Source of the DNA: Usnea hakonensis
Lineage: Eukaryota; Ascomycota; Lecanoromycetes; Lecanorales; Parmeliaceae
Assembly: GCA_013423325.1 (NCBI GenBank)
Contig: BLJB01000271.1
Span: 2,820-66,819 of the forward strand
Length of the DNA stretch: 64,000 nt
Direction: 5' to 3'
Both the position numbers and the translations under genes were made by a program. A model generated the notes under the pieces. The model was not told the origin of the DNA, searched no databases, and saw only the letters and a list, made by a program, of their open reading frames with translations. Shown piece by piece: positions 13,581 through 24,683 of this stretch (within the stretch, counting starts at the first letter, position 1; each line of letters opens with the position of its first letter).

Positions 13581-15650
13581 AGTTAATTATTATACTAAAA
13601 CTTCTTCTAAAGTATTAATTAAATTAAGCCTAATATCTTAAGCTTCTTTTAAAGTATTAATTAAATTAAGCCTAGTATCTTAAGCTTTTTCTAAAGTATT
13701 AATTAAACTAAGTCTAATAAAGACCCCTTATAGAGAGTAAAGTATAAAGGTTTAAATTAACTATAATATTTATTATATTTTATTCTATATAATAATCTAA
13801 GTTTTTAATTAACTACCCTTCTATTTTTTACTAATATATTTAGATTCTATCTAGTTTATTAGAACTTTAGAATAATATCTATAAAATATAATTTTATACT
13901 ATTAGCCCTCTAGATAATATTTTATAATTAAGCTATTTTATTAAAATAATTTATTTAAAATCTTACTTCTTTTAACCTTTATCTTTAAATCTTACTTAAT
14001 ATAAAAATAAACTTTCTACTTAATAGAGATTATAATAATACTCTAGAAATTAAGGATCCCTCTTTCTAGTATTTAATAAAAATATATAAATATCGAGTAT
14101 AAACTAATTCGCTTAATTCTAAATAATTTTAGTAATAATATTAATAGTATCTTTATTAAATCTATAGTATAACGCTAGTTTTATAAAGATTATTTAGATT
14201 AGCTTTTAGTAAATTATTTCTTTAATAATAATATTACCTACTCCCTAATAAAATAATAGATAGTTTTATAAAGATCTTAATAAGAGATTAAATCTTAAGT
14301 ATATATATTTATCTATAGAGTTTATTATTATATATATAGATTCTAAAATCGAGGTCTATACTCTATCTAGACTAGACTAGAAAGTTTAATATCTAGATAA
14401 TTTTTATCCTCTATAATATTAATTTCTAACTAATTAGAATATTATTATATAGATACCCCTAATTATCTATAAAAGATCCTTTATCTCTCTAAATAATCTA
14501 GATAACTTTACTTAAGCTATTTATAATCTTAATATTTTTAAAACTAAGCGGGTTAAACTATTTTAAATTAAGCCTTTATATACTCGCGTTAATACCCCTA
14601 TACTAAGTTCTTTAAGTTTATTAAGAGTTTATAGTACTAGTCTAAAATCCTAAATAAATAATTTAGAATAAAATTAAAATAGTACTATTCTAAAAGATAA
14701 GGTTAATACTAATAGACTACTAGATCTAGCTACTAACTAGTTAAATATAAATATCTATTAGAACTTTAATCTAGATATCTAATAATTAAATATATCTATT
14801 AAATAGAATTCTATCTATATTCTAGTATTAATATAATTTTAAAAGATATATATTTATATTAGCGATTCTAAATCTAACGATATAGATCCGAAGGAAGAAG
14901 TTATTAGATTACTAGACTAATTAAAATATATAGACTATAAGATTAATACTTTAATATAATTAATAAATTATCTAGATAATACTATTACTATTTTAAAATA
15001 TAGATTAGAGAAACTAGTAGGTTATAATAATAAATAAGAGAAAAAGGAGATAATTAAAAAACTAAATAAAATATTCGAGAAGTCCAAGTTAGCTCTAAAA
15101 TATACTAATAGACTTTTATTAAAAATAGGAAACCTAATAGAAAATTATAATAACTTAGGTACCTATAATATCTAGATAGAAGAAAATAATTATATTAATA
15201 CTTCTAATTAACTCTCTTCTTAATTCTAGGTTACTAGTCTTAAATATAATATTTTATTAAGCGTACTTTTTATCGTCTTATTATATAGATCTATTTTCCG
15301 AGTCGCGAACCTTATTAATATATTAGTCCTTTTAAATTTTCTAGTCTTCTAGTTATTATAATTAATATATTAGCTATAGTAATATTAATATTACTACTTC
15401 TACTATATATTATATCTCTTATTAACTAGATAGGATCTATAATTAATAATACTATTTAATATACCCTATTATAAATCCTTCTAAGAGACCCGTTACTAAG
15501 TTTCTAGTTATTTACTAATCGAATTACTTATACGTAGTACTACTAGTACTTCTATAAATTTCTAGTTATCTATCTAAGTTCCTAGTTACCCTCTATTAAT
15601 ATATTAATATCTTTATAAGGGTACGAGATTTTTTTTTTAAACTAAGAGAC

Positions 15651-15817
15651 TATTACGGTTCGTATATTAGAGTATAGTATTATAATATAGAAGGAGCCTC
15701 TAGGGGCCTAGTAGCTATTTATACTTAGGCCTATCTTTTTATAGTTAAATACTATGACTTTATATACATTATAATTCTAATTATTGCTTTGCGTATACTA
15801 AGAGCCATTGCATAACA
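15651..15817 (+). repeat. 3' LTR of the chromovirus
   Basis: 167 bp, about 89% identical to the 5' LTR. I count 18 differences, all C/T or G/A transitions. This copy is the less mutated one and keeps several CpA/TpG sites (gccattgcataaca at its end). Confidence 0.9.
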
Positions 15818-15822
15818 AGTAT
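15818..15822. repeat. Target-site duplication AGTAT (right copy)
   Basis: Identical to 6,906-6,910. Together they fix the insertion borders. Confidence 0.85.
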
Positions 15823-17819
15823 TTCTTTTTATAATATTAGTATTCTTAATTCGATAAATATTAGCTTAAATAATTTTTACTAGAAAGATTAATTAAGATA
15901 TAATAGTATATTTCTATAATATAATAATAATAAGATAAGTTTATATTTTTCGCTTTTATATCTAGTACCCTTTAGGGTTCTTAAATTTAGTAATCTTTAG
16001 TAGAGCTAGTACTCTTATCGAGTCGTTTTCTATAACTTAATAGTAATAAGGTATATAAGAATAATTTAACTTTATATCTAAATAAATTAATATTACTATA
16101 TATAAAAGATATTAATTTCTTAATAAAGAATTTAGAAGTAGTTAGAATAGACTCCCTAAATTTAGATAAATAATATATATCTTACTTATATTCTAGAGTC
16201 TTCTAAATAGATTTACTAAGCTAATTTAGAAATTAGATAATAGTATATCTATAAGATTCGCCCTTTCTAATAGTACTATATATATTAAGATTATAATAGT
16301 AACGAGGGAAGTCTTATATAAGAATTTAATACTATTTATATTTATATAGCTAATTCTATTTAAAAATACAGTAGACTCTATCTACTTCTTTATAATTAAT
16401 AATAATTTAAACTTTCTATTTAGAAGTTAGAATATAGAAAAAATAATAATATATACTAATTAAAGTCTAGAGGTATAATAAATTATATATAATATATATA
16501 GATCTTCTAATCTTATAGAATAGAGTTTAAAGTATATATATTAATTTTAAAACTTAGTCGAAAGTACTATTTCTATCTATTATTAGTATATTTCTAAAAA
16601 GGGGTTATATTTAGTACTATATATATTTATTTTATTCTCTTACTTTTTCGAAATACTTTTTTTTATTTACGATTTTACGCGCTACTATTTCTAAAAGTAA
16701 TAGCGATAACTAATATAGAATTAGTAGAAATTTAAATAAAGGCGAGACCTATTAAGATTATATAATTAGTAGTTTACTCGCTATTAGTAATTAGTAATTA
16801 TAATAGTAACTTAATAATTATAGCGTAATAGCTAGAGATTTATTAATACTTAGTTTAGTATAATAAGTAATTAAATTAAGAACTATAATTATAAGATATC
16901 TTATATCTTATTTATAAATTAATAGTAGAATTAATAGTATAATATTAGTAGTTAAATAATACTCTTTAACTATCTAAAAATATTAGAAAGAGATTATAAA
17001 GAGGGACTAGTAATATAAAAATAGCTTATAATTAGCTATTTAATATTTTTTTAGATATAGTAATAATCTAAATAGCTCTTAAATAGTAGTTTAATAATAG
17101 TAGTATTTTTTAACTTATCTTAAAATACTAGAATAAGTAGTTATAAGAGATTATCTAGAATAATTAGTAAAATAAAACTAACTTTTTATTCTTATAATTA
17201 GTTATCTAGAGTTTTAGGGGTATATAATAACTATTTAATTTAATTAGATTACTTAGTAACTTAATAGTACTAAAAATAGGTAGAGTAAATATAATTTTAG
17301 ATACTCTTAAACCTTATAATAATAGTATAGAGTAAGCGAGTATAATCTATATAATTTAGATAATCTAGAAAAACTCTATAGAGTTATAATAATATTTAAT
17401 TAGTATAATCTATAGGCGGAATAGTATCTTTTAGTAGATAATTATTAGCTAATACTAGTACGCGATCTAATCGCGGCTAAGCTAAAGGTTATAGCATAAT
17501 TTATATATTTTTAGAGTTAAATTAATCTCTATATTCTTTCTATAGCCTAGTAAACTATTTCTAATATAATATTAATTTTTATATTCGGGTATATTCTAAC
17601 TAATAGATAGTATAGCTAATAATTTATTTAACTCTTTCTAGAACTCTTATTATAAGCTAGTAGATATAATATAAAATAAAAGAATTACTAAAATAATACT
17701 CTATAATCCGGGCTTATAATCTATTAAAAGTAGATATATAGAATACTTATTTCTTAGTTAATTAATTATAGAAGTATAAGAAATATATAAGACTATTTAC
17801 AAAATACTAAGGCGCCAAG

Positions 17820-17842
17820 GTCACGTGACGAAGTCACGTGAC
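17820..17842. promoter_or_regulatory. Twin palindromes GTCACGTGAC separated by 3 bp
   Basis: GTCACGTGAC occurs at 17,820-17,829 and again at 17,833-17,842. Each has a CACGTG core of the type bound by bHLH factors such as Cbf1 homologues. It lies in an unmutated island inside the RIP block, so it may be a transposon end rather than a working promoter element. Confidence 0.5.
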
Positions 17843-18041
17843 TCGGCAAACCTTCCTATTTTGATAATATAAAGATATATAAAAGGTAATTAATCTATCT
17901 ATAAACTTATATAAATATTAATATATATAGGAAGTATAGAAAGTATTCGAATATTAAAAAAATTAGTATATATAAAATTAAAATCAAAAAATAGTCTTTA
18001 GTTATATCCTAGTCCTAGCCGTCGTCTACCCTACTCCCTAC

Positions 18042-18171
18042 ATCGGATTAACCCAAACGACCCCAATCGCGTGGCCGATCTTGAGCGCTATTTTACCAAG
18101 GAAGATTATCCTCCACCAGCGTCCCACTGCGCCAAGTGTCATACCATCTATGAAAACAGCTCGGTCGTTTT
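18042..18171 (+). pseudogene. Coding-like fragment with a CxxC motif
   Basis: Immediately right of the RIP boundary one frame reads NPNDPNRVADLERYF, then SHCAKCHTIYENSSVVFR and a stop. The residue mix looks like real protein, with a CAKC pair. No start codon or upstream exon can be found, because the DNA to the left is destroyed. It may be the 3' end of a gene cut by the transposon block. Family unknown. Confidence 0.3.
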
Positions 18172-18934
18172 TCGATGAAGGTAAGAGTACAGTCACTGTC
18201 CGCATTCTGGGGTTACGGGTTTCGAATTTTCTTTACTGCAATTGGTCCCCGGTAGCGCACTTGTGCTAGCGATTAGACTACCTATGAATGTAAGTGCGTG
18301 CCAAAATACTCTTTTCAAATACATAGTTCCGGCCTGGTAGCCGTGTTTTGAGATACCTCCATCAGACGACGGTAAAAGTCAGGATTTGCATTTAATCCAT
18401 GACGGGAGACAGGGGAGTGATGGTCACATACGGAATAGGCTTGCCTGTTTAGTTGTTGTGCACTTCCATGGCTTCACTTGCCTTGAGGCTGTGAAGATGT
18501 AGCATTGTCCGAGTGAGCAGATGACTGCTCCGGGCTTCTGACAATAGTCACAGGATACACAATGGCAACTCGACTCGACTTAGGTAGGGAGAACAGCAAA
18601 TTAAAAACCCAAGTCTTCGCTCTTTAACGACTAAAGGACTGCTGCTCAGCTAGGGACGCTGCAGCAGTCGGGACGCCACCTTGAAAGAACTGGGCGAGTT
18701 GGGGTCAATTACAAGTGATTGATCCGCTTACGGCGGCGAGCAGCAACAGCAAGAATAGCATTTTTGAAAATCATATACAACTATTTCATCTCGAAACGAG
18801 AAGAGGCTGCATGCTACATTACCTCTAGAACCCCCAAACCTCGTCTGTAAGCACTACATCCGCGGTTCACATTGACGCCGCGCTGAAGTGTTAAACAGTC
18901 TGCCCACTAAACAAATTCACAAAATGCTCTGCAA

Positions 18935-20658
18935 TCACTCAGAGTCGTTGTCTTCCGCTTGAACCCTTAAATCATATGCTATCTCGAAACATTCAGCCAG
19001 CAATGCGTTTACACTGCCTTGGCCCTCGGGTATGTCTGAGCCCACCAAGAATTTGCCATCAACGCGCATATTGTCGATCGAATTCAACTACGTGAATCAG
19101 CCGCGAGGCTTTTTGGGAGTTCCTCAACCGACGGCCTGGAAGAGACATACCTTCATGCTGTAAGGGTAAAGCTCCCTGGGCGAAGAAACGCCACCAGATC
19201 GCTTGACCTCAACCAAGCACCGCCGGAGGGTTTGTAACTGATTAAAAACCGGCAGCAGCGCCTCAGAGACCGGTTCCGAAGAAACGATGAGGCTGTAAAT
19301 GTATGCATAGCTACGACGGAGAAGATAGAGCAGCGTCTGCGGGCGTTAGAACTAAAGACGTTTGGGTCATGGAAGCTCAGCCGTACCCTTTGCGCGTGGA
19401 GATCTGCTTTGTATCCATTTGAGTCCTCGAAATTCCCATTGATACGAGATTCATCAACTCTATCGAGTTGACGTTGATAATTGTAAAGGTCAGTTTCTCG
19501 TAGAGACCAGGCTTGGGTTAAAGATAGTTTCTCCAGCTGGTTGCGAATTTCATATAATTTTTCGTATGTCACTTTAAATCGCTCATCTATTTTACCCTTC
19601 CTGACATGAAACATTAGCCGGGGAATGTTTCCATCTGTTACCCTATAAATGCATACCGGGTGAGCACAATGCTTGACCATAGAAAGCAACGATCGAGAAG
19701 CTCGGCAACGATAGCCTGGCCAGCTGGCGTAGTACTGTCTTCAGCTAGAAACTTGCCATCGACCATAGTACCTCGAATTTCCTTGAGTTGGTCTTGGAAA
19801 CCCTCAACTTCTGCAGCTGGAAACTAGATTAACGGTCAGCTACCTCTGATCGATATTTGAAAAGGAATTGAACCTTTTGGCGAGTATTTGCCGCGGAGAT
19901 TGAGCGTAAAATCGAGACTAATCTTTCGTGGACAGGTGTAAGCGCAGGGGACAGATCAGCCAAGGAAGTTTGCAATTCAGCAAGGATGTTTCGACACGTG
20001 TTGAGACGGTTCTCAAGCAATTTCAGAAGGTGCGGCGAATAAGTCTCTTTGCCTCGCTGCAAGGTATCTTGCATTCTGTCAAGAGTATGACTGGCAGATT
20101 CGAGATCCTTAGCGGAAAAGAATGCAGCTTCTTTAAGGTGGTCCAGAAGACGCTATTGAGAGTGAGCATACAAACGAAAATTCCTTCACGAGAATGCAAA
20201 CCCTGATGGTGGACGTTACAGAATACCTGTAATTGTGCATTTGCGTCAGATTCTAGGTCAAACGTCGGTTGCTACCAAGCTTACACTGCAGGTGCTTCAT
20301 TGTTGCGTCCTATGGTCAAGAAGAAGAGAGAGATCAATTGAAAGCAGTCTTCTAATAAGTTATCGACTGTTCGTAGATCACGTAAGCGGGACGTTGCGAT
20401 CTGGTAGACAAAAGCACCGAGAAATCACAACGAACCTCTGTTTTGCTCAAGAGGTTTGCCGTGCTCCTCACGTAGAATGTTGAGGGAATGGACTTGCTCA
20501 ACCACTTGGTCGTAGAGAGCAATGACATCGTGAGACTTGATATATGTCGATTTGTCTTGCTTAAGTAATGACAGCTCATCTCGAAGGTGGAGCACGCGAT
20601 CAAGTATGGGTTGTTCTTTCGGGTCTAAAGGAGCTTGAACTGCGGGGGAGTCGGTCAT
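18935..20658 (-). CDS. DUF2408-type fungal protein of unknown function
   Basis: Eight exons join to 442 codons: 20658-20436, 20366-20285, 20226-20202, 20152-19874, 19823-19657, 19600-19387, 19336-19151 and 19087-18935. The start MTDSPAVQ is the first Met of the frame, and the protein ends VQAEDNDSE. It is helical and charged without signal peptide or membrane segment. The blocks CFQLISLFFLTIGRNNEAPA and MVDGKFLAEDSTTPAGQ, the latter echoed near the C-terminus by MRVDGKFLVGSDIPEGQ, agree with what I remember of the fungal DUF2408 family, whose function is unknown. Intron 4 uses donor GTTCAA: I chose it because the more obvious donor would leave a 20-nt intron. It is divergent from the P1 gene. 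The structure is well supported, the family name moderately. Confidence 0.8.
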
Positions 20659-20986
20659 GTTGGGAAAATCTCATTCGTCATAGAACATTGCTTTAGCAGA
20701 ATCGATTCACAGACTGAGTACTGTGACGAATGAGGGATTGAAGGCAGAAGTCTGGTGTTCGCATTGCATTGGAAGAACTTGAAGTGAACGAGAGACCTCG
20801 GACATGGAAGTATGGGTGGGAAGGAGCCCCACATAGGGCTAGTTGCAGAGCCCTGATGCGCTAAGATAACACTGATACGTAAGCGAAGATTGATCACACT
20901 GTGACACTGAATATACGTACGGAAACCCTCATCATCTACAGCCACGAAAACAAGCACCCGCACATCAAGTCACACAACATTTCGCC
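20659..20986. promoter_or_regulatory. Divergent promoter region, DUF2408 gene / ribosomal P1
   Basis: 328 bp between two start codons pointing apart. No recognisable TATA box or repeated motif was seen. Confidence 0.5.
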
Positions 20987-21449
20987 ATGTCTCATTCAGA
21001 GCTTGCAGTCTCCTATGCTGCTCTTATTCTTGCTGACGACGACGTCGATATTACTGTAAGTGCTGAGCATTGACTGATCTGGTGTCGGAAGATGCTGACC
21101 TAGGCACAAAGCCTGACAAACTCCTGACTCTTATCAAAACCGCCAATGTCGAAGAGGTGGAACCGATATGGACAACTCTCTTCGCAAAGGTGCATAGATC
21201 TTGTTTTAACGTTGGGCATTACTAAAATAAAACAAAGACTAACACGTTTTACAGGCACTTGAGGGAAAGAATGTCAAAGATATGCTATTGAATGTTGGGT
21301 CAGGGGGAGGGGCTGCCGCTGCTCCTGCTGGTGCTGCAAGTGGGGGGGGACCTGCAGCAGATGCGCCCGCAGAGGAAGAGAAGAAAGCAGAGAAGGAGGA
21401 GGAGAAGGAGGAATCGGACGAGGATATGGGCTTCGGTCTGTTTGACTGA
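20987..21449 (+). CDS. RPP1: 60S acidic ribosomal protein P1
   Basis: Three exons (20987-21055, 21112-21189, 21255-21449) give 113 residues. The N-terminal dimerisation helices (SELAVSYAALILADDDVDIT, then KLLTLIKTANVEEVEPIW) are followed by a Gly/Ala hinge, an acidic Lys/Glu stretch, and the universal P-protein tail ending DEDMGFGLFD. That tail binds the translation-factor site at the ribosomal stalk. P1 pairs with P2 and hangs on P0 in the 60S subunit. The length is normal for P1. The first intron ends at CACAAAG before CCTGAC. The start context is GCCATGTC. Very secure. Confidence 0.96.
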
Positions 21450-21909
21450 TCTCTTAAGAGGCCCGTGTTTATAGGCGGGCGCTCCTTCTTTCTGGGCAAA
21501 TCTACTAATTATGCATCGGTGGCGTACTCAATCATATCTCGCATGATGCACAGTTCTAGTCATCAAGATGTGAATTGAGAGACGTGAAATGATTGCATAC
21601 TCCCCGTCGTGCTACTGAGAAAAGCTTTGGGGACAGATAAAAGCCCTTCATTGTTGACAAGAAAAAGATTTATATTGTGCACAATCTCGGATTTTCTTCA
21701 CCTTCACCTATGAGAGCACTTTCCCGGCGTGCCTATGCTACTGTATTCGGCAAATCGGTTTTATCCAATGAATTTTCCCGGCCCGCCTGCTTTGAAAATT
21801 GGGTTCTGAGGGTATCTATAGTCCTGACACGGAATGAAGTGGTGTGTTGCCAGATTCACATACACCTGTCCACTGCGGTATTTGCTGGAGGTTTGGGCCG
21901 CTGAATTTG
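21450..21909. other. Convergent 3' region between P1 and MetAP2
   Basis: 460 bp between two stop codons facing each other. I see no gene or repeat. Confidence 0.5.
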
Positions 21910-23543
21910 CTAGTAGTCATCTCCTCGACTTATGACCTCTTTTACCGTAGGACGCATTAGGATAGTCTAGAAAGGGGTCAGCGACAAGTTCTGATGACCA
22001 TGTTGATGAATCGGCACACATGTTCAAACTGAGCGGTATAGGATCCTTTGACATCACATAACGGTGGGTATGCTTCAACAATGCCGCTCGATACTAGAGT
22101 GTTCAGCTAAAATGGATTAGCTTTCCAACTGCATACCGTGACCCTTAGGAAACTTACCCCCAGCAAATACTTGTCATGACCAAGGCGGTCGAGGTACCTT
22201 CGGCAGAAGGGCAGGGTCCCAAAGTTTTTCGTGATGGTATTCAGCAGACTCCGAGCGGATGAGACCCGAAGAGCAACATTTGGTGCGTCGGCTCTTTTGG
22301 CGTAATGCGATGTTTCCATCTGCATCGAGTGAGCTTCGAGGCAATTCAAGCAAATGAGTTCCTTACGTCGTCTCGTACGTAGCCCTTTCCGGTACTTCCA
22401 AAAGTCTCGATAGCAAATATCTCGCCTTCTTCCATCTTCGTCTGATCGTTACTTTTCACGATCGGTACGCTCTTTCCCCCATGAATGCTATACTGAACGA
22501 TATCGTGGCCATTAAGATTTCGGATGCTCTTGACGGGCAACGATTGACCTTTAATCTCAAGTTCGTAGCTCTCCATCGTCTCTTGGATTGCTGCACCGAT
22601 ATCGCCGACGCGTACATCGATCCCCGCTTCCTTTAGAAAGTCAACGCAAGCACCTTCCGCTGAAGCGTGATTTTTGACTCACTCTGATACCCGTGTTAGT
22701 GGCATCTCTAACCGCTGCCAGGAGGTTGTCATAGACCGGGTTGAAAGTCATGGTGAATGCACTGTCCACAATCCTGCCATTAACATGGGCTCCGAAATCT
22801 ACTTTCATTACATCATCATGCTGTAAAATTGTCTTGTTGCCCGCGTTGGGGGTGTAGTGGGCTGCACAGTGGTTAATGCTTAGGCCAGTTGGGAAACCCA
22901 TTCCACCCTTGATATTGTCTCCTTCCTCCAATCCTTGGTGTCCAGTCAATGCTCGGACGCTGTCCTCAATTCCTTCAGCAATTTCAGTGAGGCTCTGGCC
23001 TGGCTGAATACTTTTTCGTGCCCATTGCCGGACTTGCCGATGGACCTCCGCTCCCTGCCGATATTCGTTCAGAAAGTCGTTATTCATTCGGTCCAGATGT
23101 CGTTTCTCTTCGTTGGTTGTCCGATAATTGTTCTCGTTCCGATATTCGGCAATCTCCCCCTCAGGAAACTCACCACTTGGAAACAAGTTTAGAACGGGAA
23201 CTCTAGGCGGCGCAGACTGCGTTTTGCTATCACCGCCTCCTCCTTTCTTCTTCTTAGGCCTTTTCTTCTTCTTTTTTTTCATGGCTGAGCAATCTTAGCT
23301 ACTCGCCTAAGCAAAGTCCTGAAGGGCAGATTCACCTCCCGAAGCCCTACTCTCAATCTTCCCACCATCGTAGTCTTTATCTTCGTCCGAGTCGTCATTC
23401 TCGGCTTGTGCAAGAGACGGACTGACATGGCCGATATCATCGATGCCTTTCGTCTTTGAATGATTGACTGAATATGTATGAGCTAAAGCGCCCAAAATTT
23501 TTGGATGTCGATATGCTTTTACGGTCGATATTTTGGATCCCAT
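21910..23543 (-). CDS. MAP2: Methionine aminopeptidase 2
   Basis: Six exons (23543-23336, 23284-22683, 22630-22367, 22319-22158, 22106-22020, 21966-21910) give 459 residues. The enzyme removes the initiator Met from nascent proteins with small second residues, using two metal ions. The N-terminus has an acidic stretch (NDDSDEDKDYDGG) and then a polylysine block, both usual in MetAP2 and linked to ribosome binding. The catalytic domain shows NHCAAHYTPN with the substrate His, KVDFGAHVNGRIVDSAFT with metal Asp residues, the ETFGSTGKGYV segment with a metal Glu, and the terminal IxxRGDDY. The first intron starts GTGAAT right after the acidic stretch. A stop in the intron-retaining frame confirms splicing there. 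The 57-nt last exon is needed to restore the RGDDY end. Confidence 0.95.
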
Positions 23544-23981
23544 CTGTCACTTGGGCGGACATCTTTGAAAGGTACTACCTGCAACGATGCTGTATCGTTC
23601 TCACACTCTAGAGTTGGAATGAATGCCCGGGCTCTCAAAATGTTCAAGAAACCTAATCAGAAAAAGAGTGGAGAAAGGAGTAATCGAACGGTTTCGTAAA
23701 CGCAAGAGAAATCAGCGCTTGTAGAAAGCTTTAGATCGTCTGCTATCGAAAACCACGAGCGCCTAAAGTACATAAGGTAGATATCCTCTGTAGTCTGGTT
23801 CCTTGGAATGAGTCATTGCGCTTGCTCCTTGAATCCTCTGGTGGTGATTTGGTACGTATTCTAAAACAGTGCTCGATGCCAAGTGCAGAATGAAAACCTT
23901 AGCTTTCTGGGAAGTTTATGGTTCCGTACGGTATGCAAAAAGTACTAAAGATGTGGGGCCGGCTTAGCGCTTGATCGCATT

Positions 23982-24562
23982 CCACCCTGGGAAATGCACC
24001 ATTAGGGCTAGGGCTAACTCCACCAAATACCACTTACTCGAGCCTCCCACCTAGTTATTTTGCATACATTTTGGCTCTACAGTCAGTAACATGCCTGAGA
24101 GTATTGCGACCGTACACTACATTTGCGAGTATTCAAATCAAGAAATATTGAGGTATTAGGGCTAATTCGTGCTCCAGACGCTCCTAATAACTCCCCCCTC
24201 GCACATCGCCGTCCTTAACTCAATGATAACGTTATTATCCAACACAGGCAGTCCGATACTATAAGATAGGGGGGTAGGTATGCTCTTGAGGCCTAGGGTC
24301 TCTTTTTAGGGTAGAGAAATAACCATATAAGAAGCATACAAATGGTCATGTGAGAAGCATACAAATTACCATGCCTGAAGCATACAAATAGCCATGTGAG
24401 AAGTATGCAAATAGCTATATAAGAAGCATACAAATTACCATATAAGAAGCATTCAAATTACCATGCCTGAAGCATTACAATTGCCATTGCAGAGAGTATT
24501 CATTGCCTACCACCAAATTTGGGTGGGAAGCCCTAACCCTAATGGTGCATATCCCAGGGTGG
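23982..24562. mobile_element. MITE-like element with 34-bp terminal inverted repeats
   Basis: Positions 23,982-24,015 and 24,529-24,562 are inverted copies differing at 2 of 34 bases. The outer part is CCACCCTGGG and the inner part carries ATTAGGG followed by TAGGGCT, resembling telomere repeats. The pentamer GCATT lies just outside on the left (23,977-23,981) and again on the right after one extra base (24,564-24,568), so it may be a target duplication. No transposase frame is inside, so it would be non-autonomous. Superfamily unknown. Confidence 0.6.
24321..24481 (+). repeat. 23-bp minisatellite, seven copies
   Basis: Seven consecutive 23-bp units, for example accatataagaagcatac plus aaat, run from 24,321 to 24,481. 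The units alternate between variants with ccatataagaag, tcatgtgagaag and ccatgcctgaag followed by catacaaat. The last two copies are more diverged. It lies inside the inverted-repeat element. Confidence 0.9.
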
Positions 24563-24683
24563 TGCATTTCCGGGTGAATACGAGTAGCCTGTTCTTCACT
24601 CTACAAAGAAACGGCTCATCGGCATCATGGTTGTCGACGATTCAAGTAGACTGCCCATAGCTGGACGTCGCTCAACATGAGGT

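Larger units (their letters stand above)
6911..15817 (+). mobile_element. Complete, RIP-inactivated Ty3/gypsy chromovirus (8,907 bp)
   Basis: The element is bounded by two 167-bp LTRs in direct orientation and by identical AGTAT duplications. The internal part runs gag, pol, chromodomain on the plus strand. Reverse transcriptase is visible at about 10,690-11,120, with a readable FNIIIKNNNYLL block. The catalytic motif at 11,020-11,031 reads FINN where FIDD is expected, each Asp changed to Asn by a TG to TA transition. Integrase should lie about 12,300-13,300. A chromodomain-like block follows at 13,465-13,580. About 2 kb of further sequence, partly rich in Glu/Lys codons, lies before the 3' LTR. 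Stops replace Gln and Trp throughout. No intact frame remains. Confidence 0.88.
15823..18934. other. AT-rich unassigned DNA, then boundary to the gene-rich region
   Basis: From 15,823 to about 18,000 the sequence is RIP-like (CpA-poor, full of TA) with no family I can name. A short island near 17,800-17,860 escapes the pattern. From about 18,000 composition is balanced. Between there and 18,934 I see one short coding-like fragment (18,042-18,171) and otherwise no gene. Confidence 0.6.
23544..24683. other. Gene-free stretch holding an inverted-repeat element
   Basis: 1.1 kb with no gene. Most of it is the TIR element at 23,982-24,562 and its inner minisatellite. The rest is the promoters of MetAP2 (left) and the J-protein (right). 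Confidence 0.6.

Noticed and set aside
22641..23282. MetAP2 starting at the polylysine Met
   Set aside because: A GT-AG intron joins an upstream exon with the typical acidic N-terminus, so the start at 23,543 is preferred.
23990..24020. Internal telomere array
   Set aside because: Only one TTAGGG and one TAGGG are present per end, as part of an inverted repeat, not a telomere tract.
24321..24481. CRISPR array
   Set aside because: Units are contiguous without spacers, and the genome is eukaryotic.
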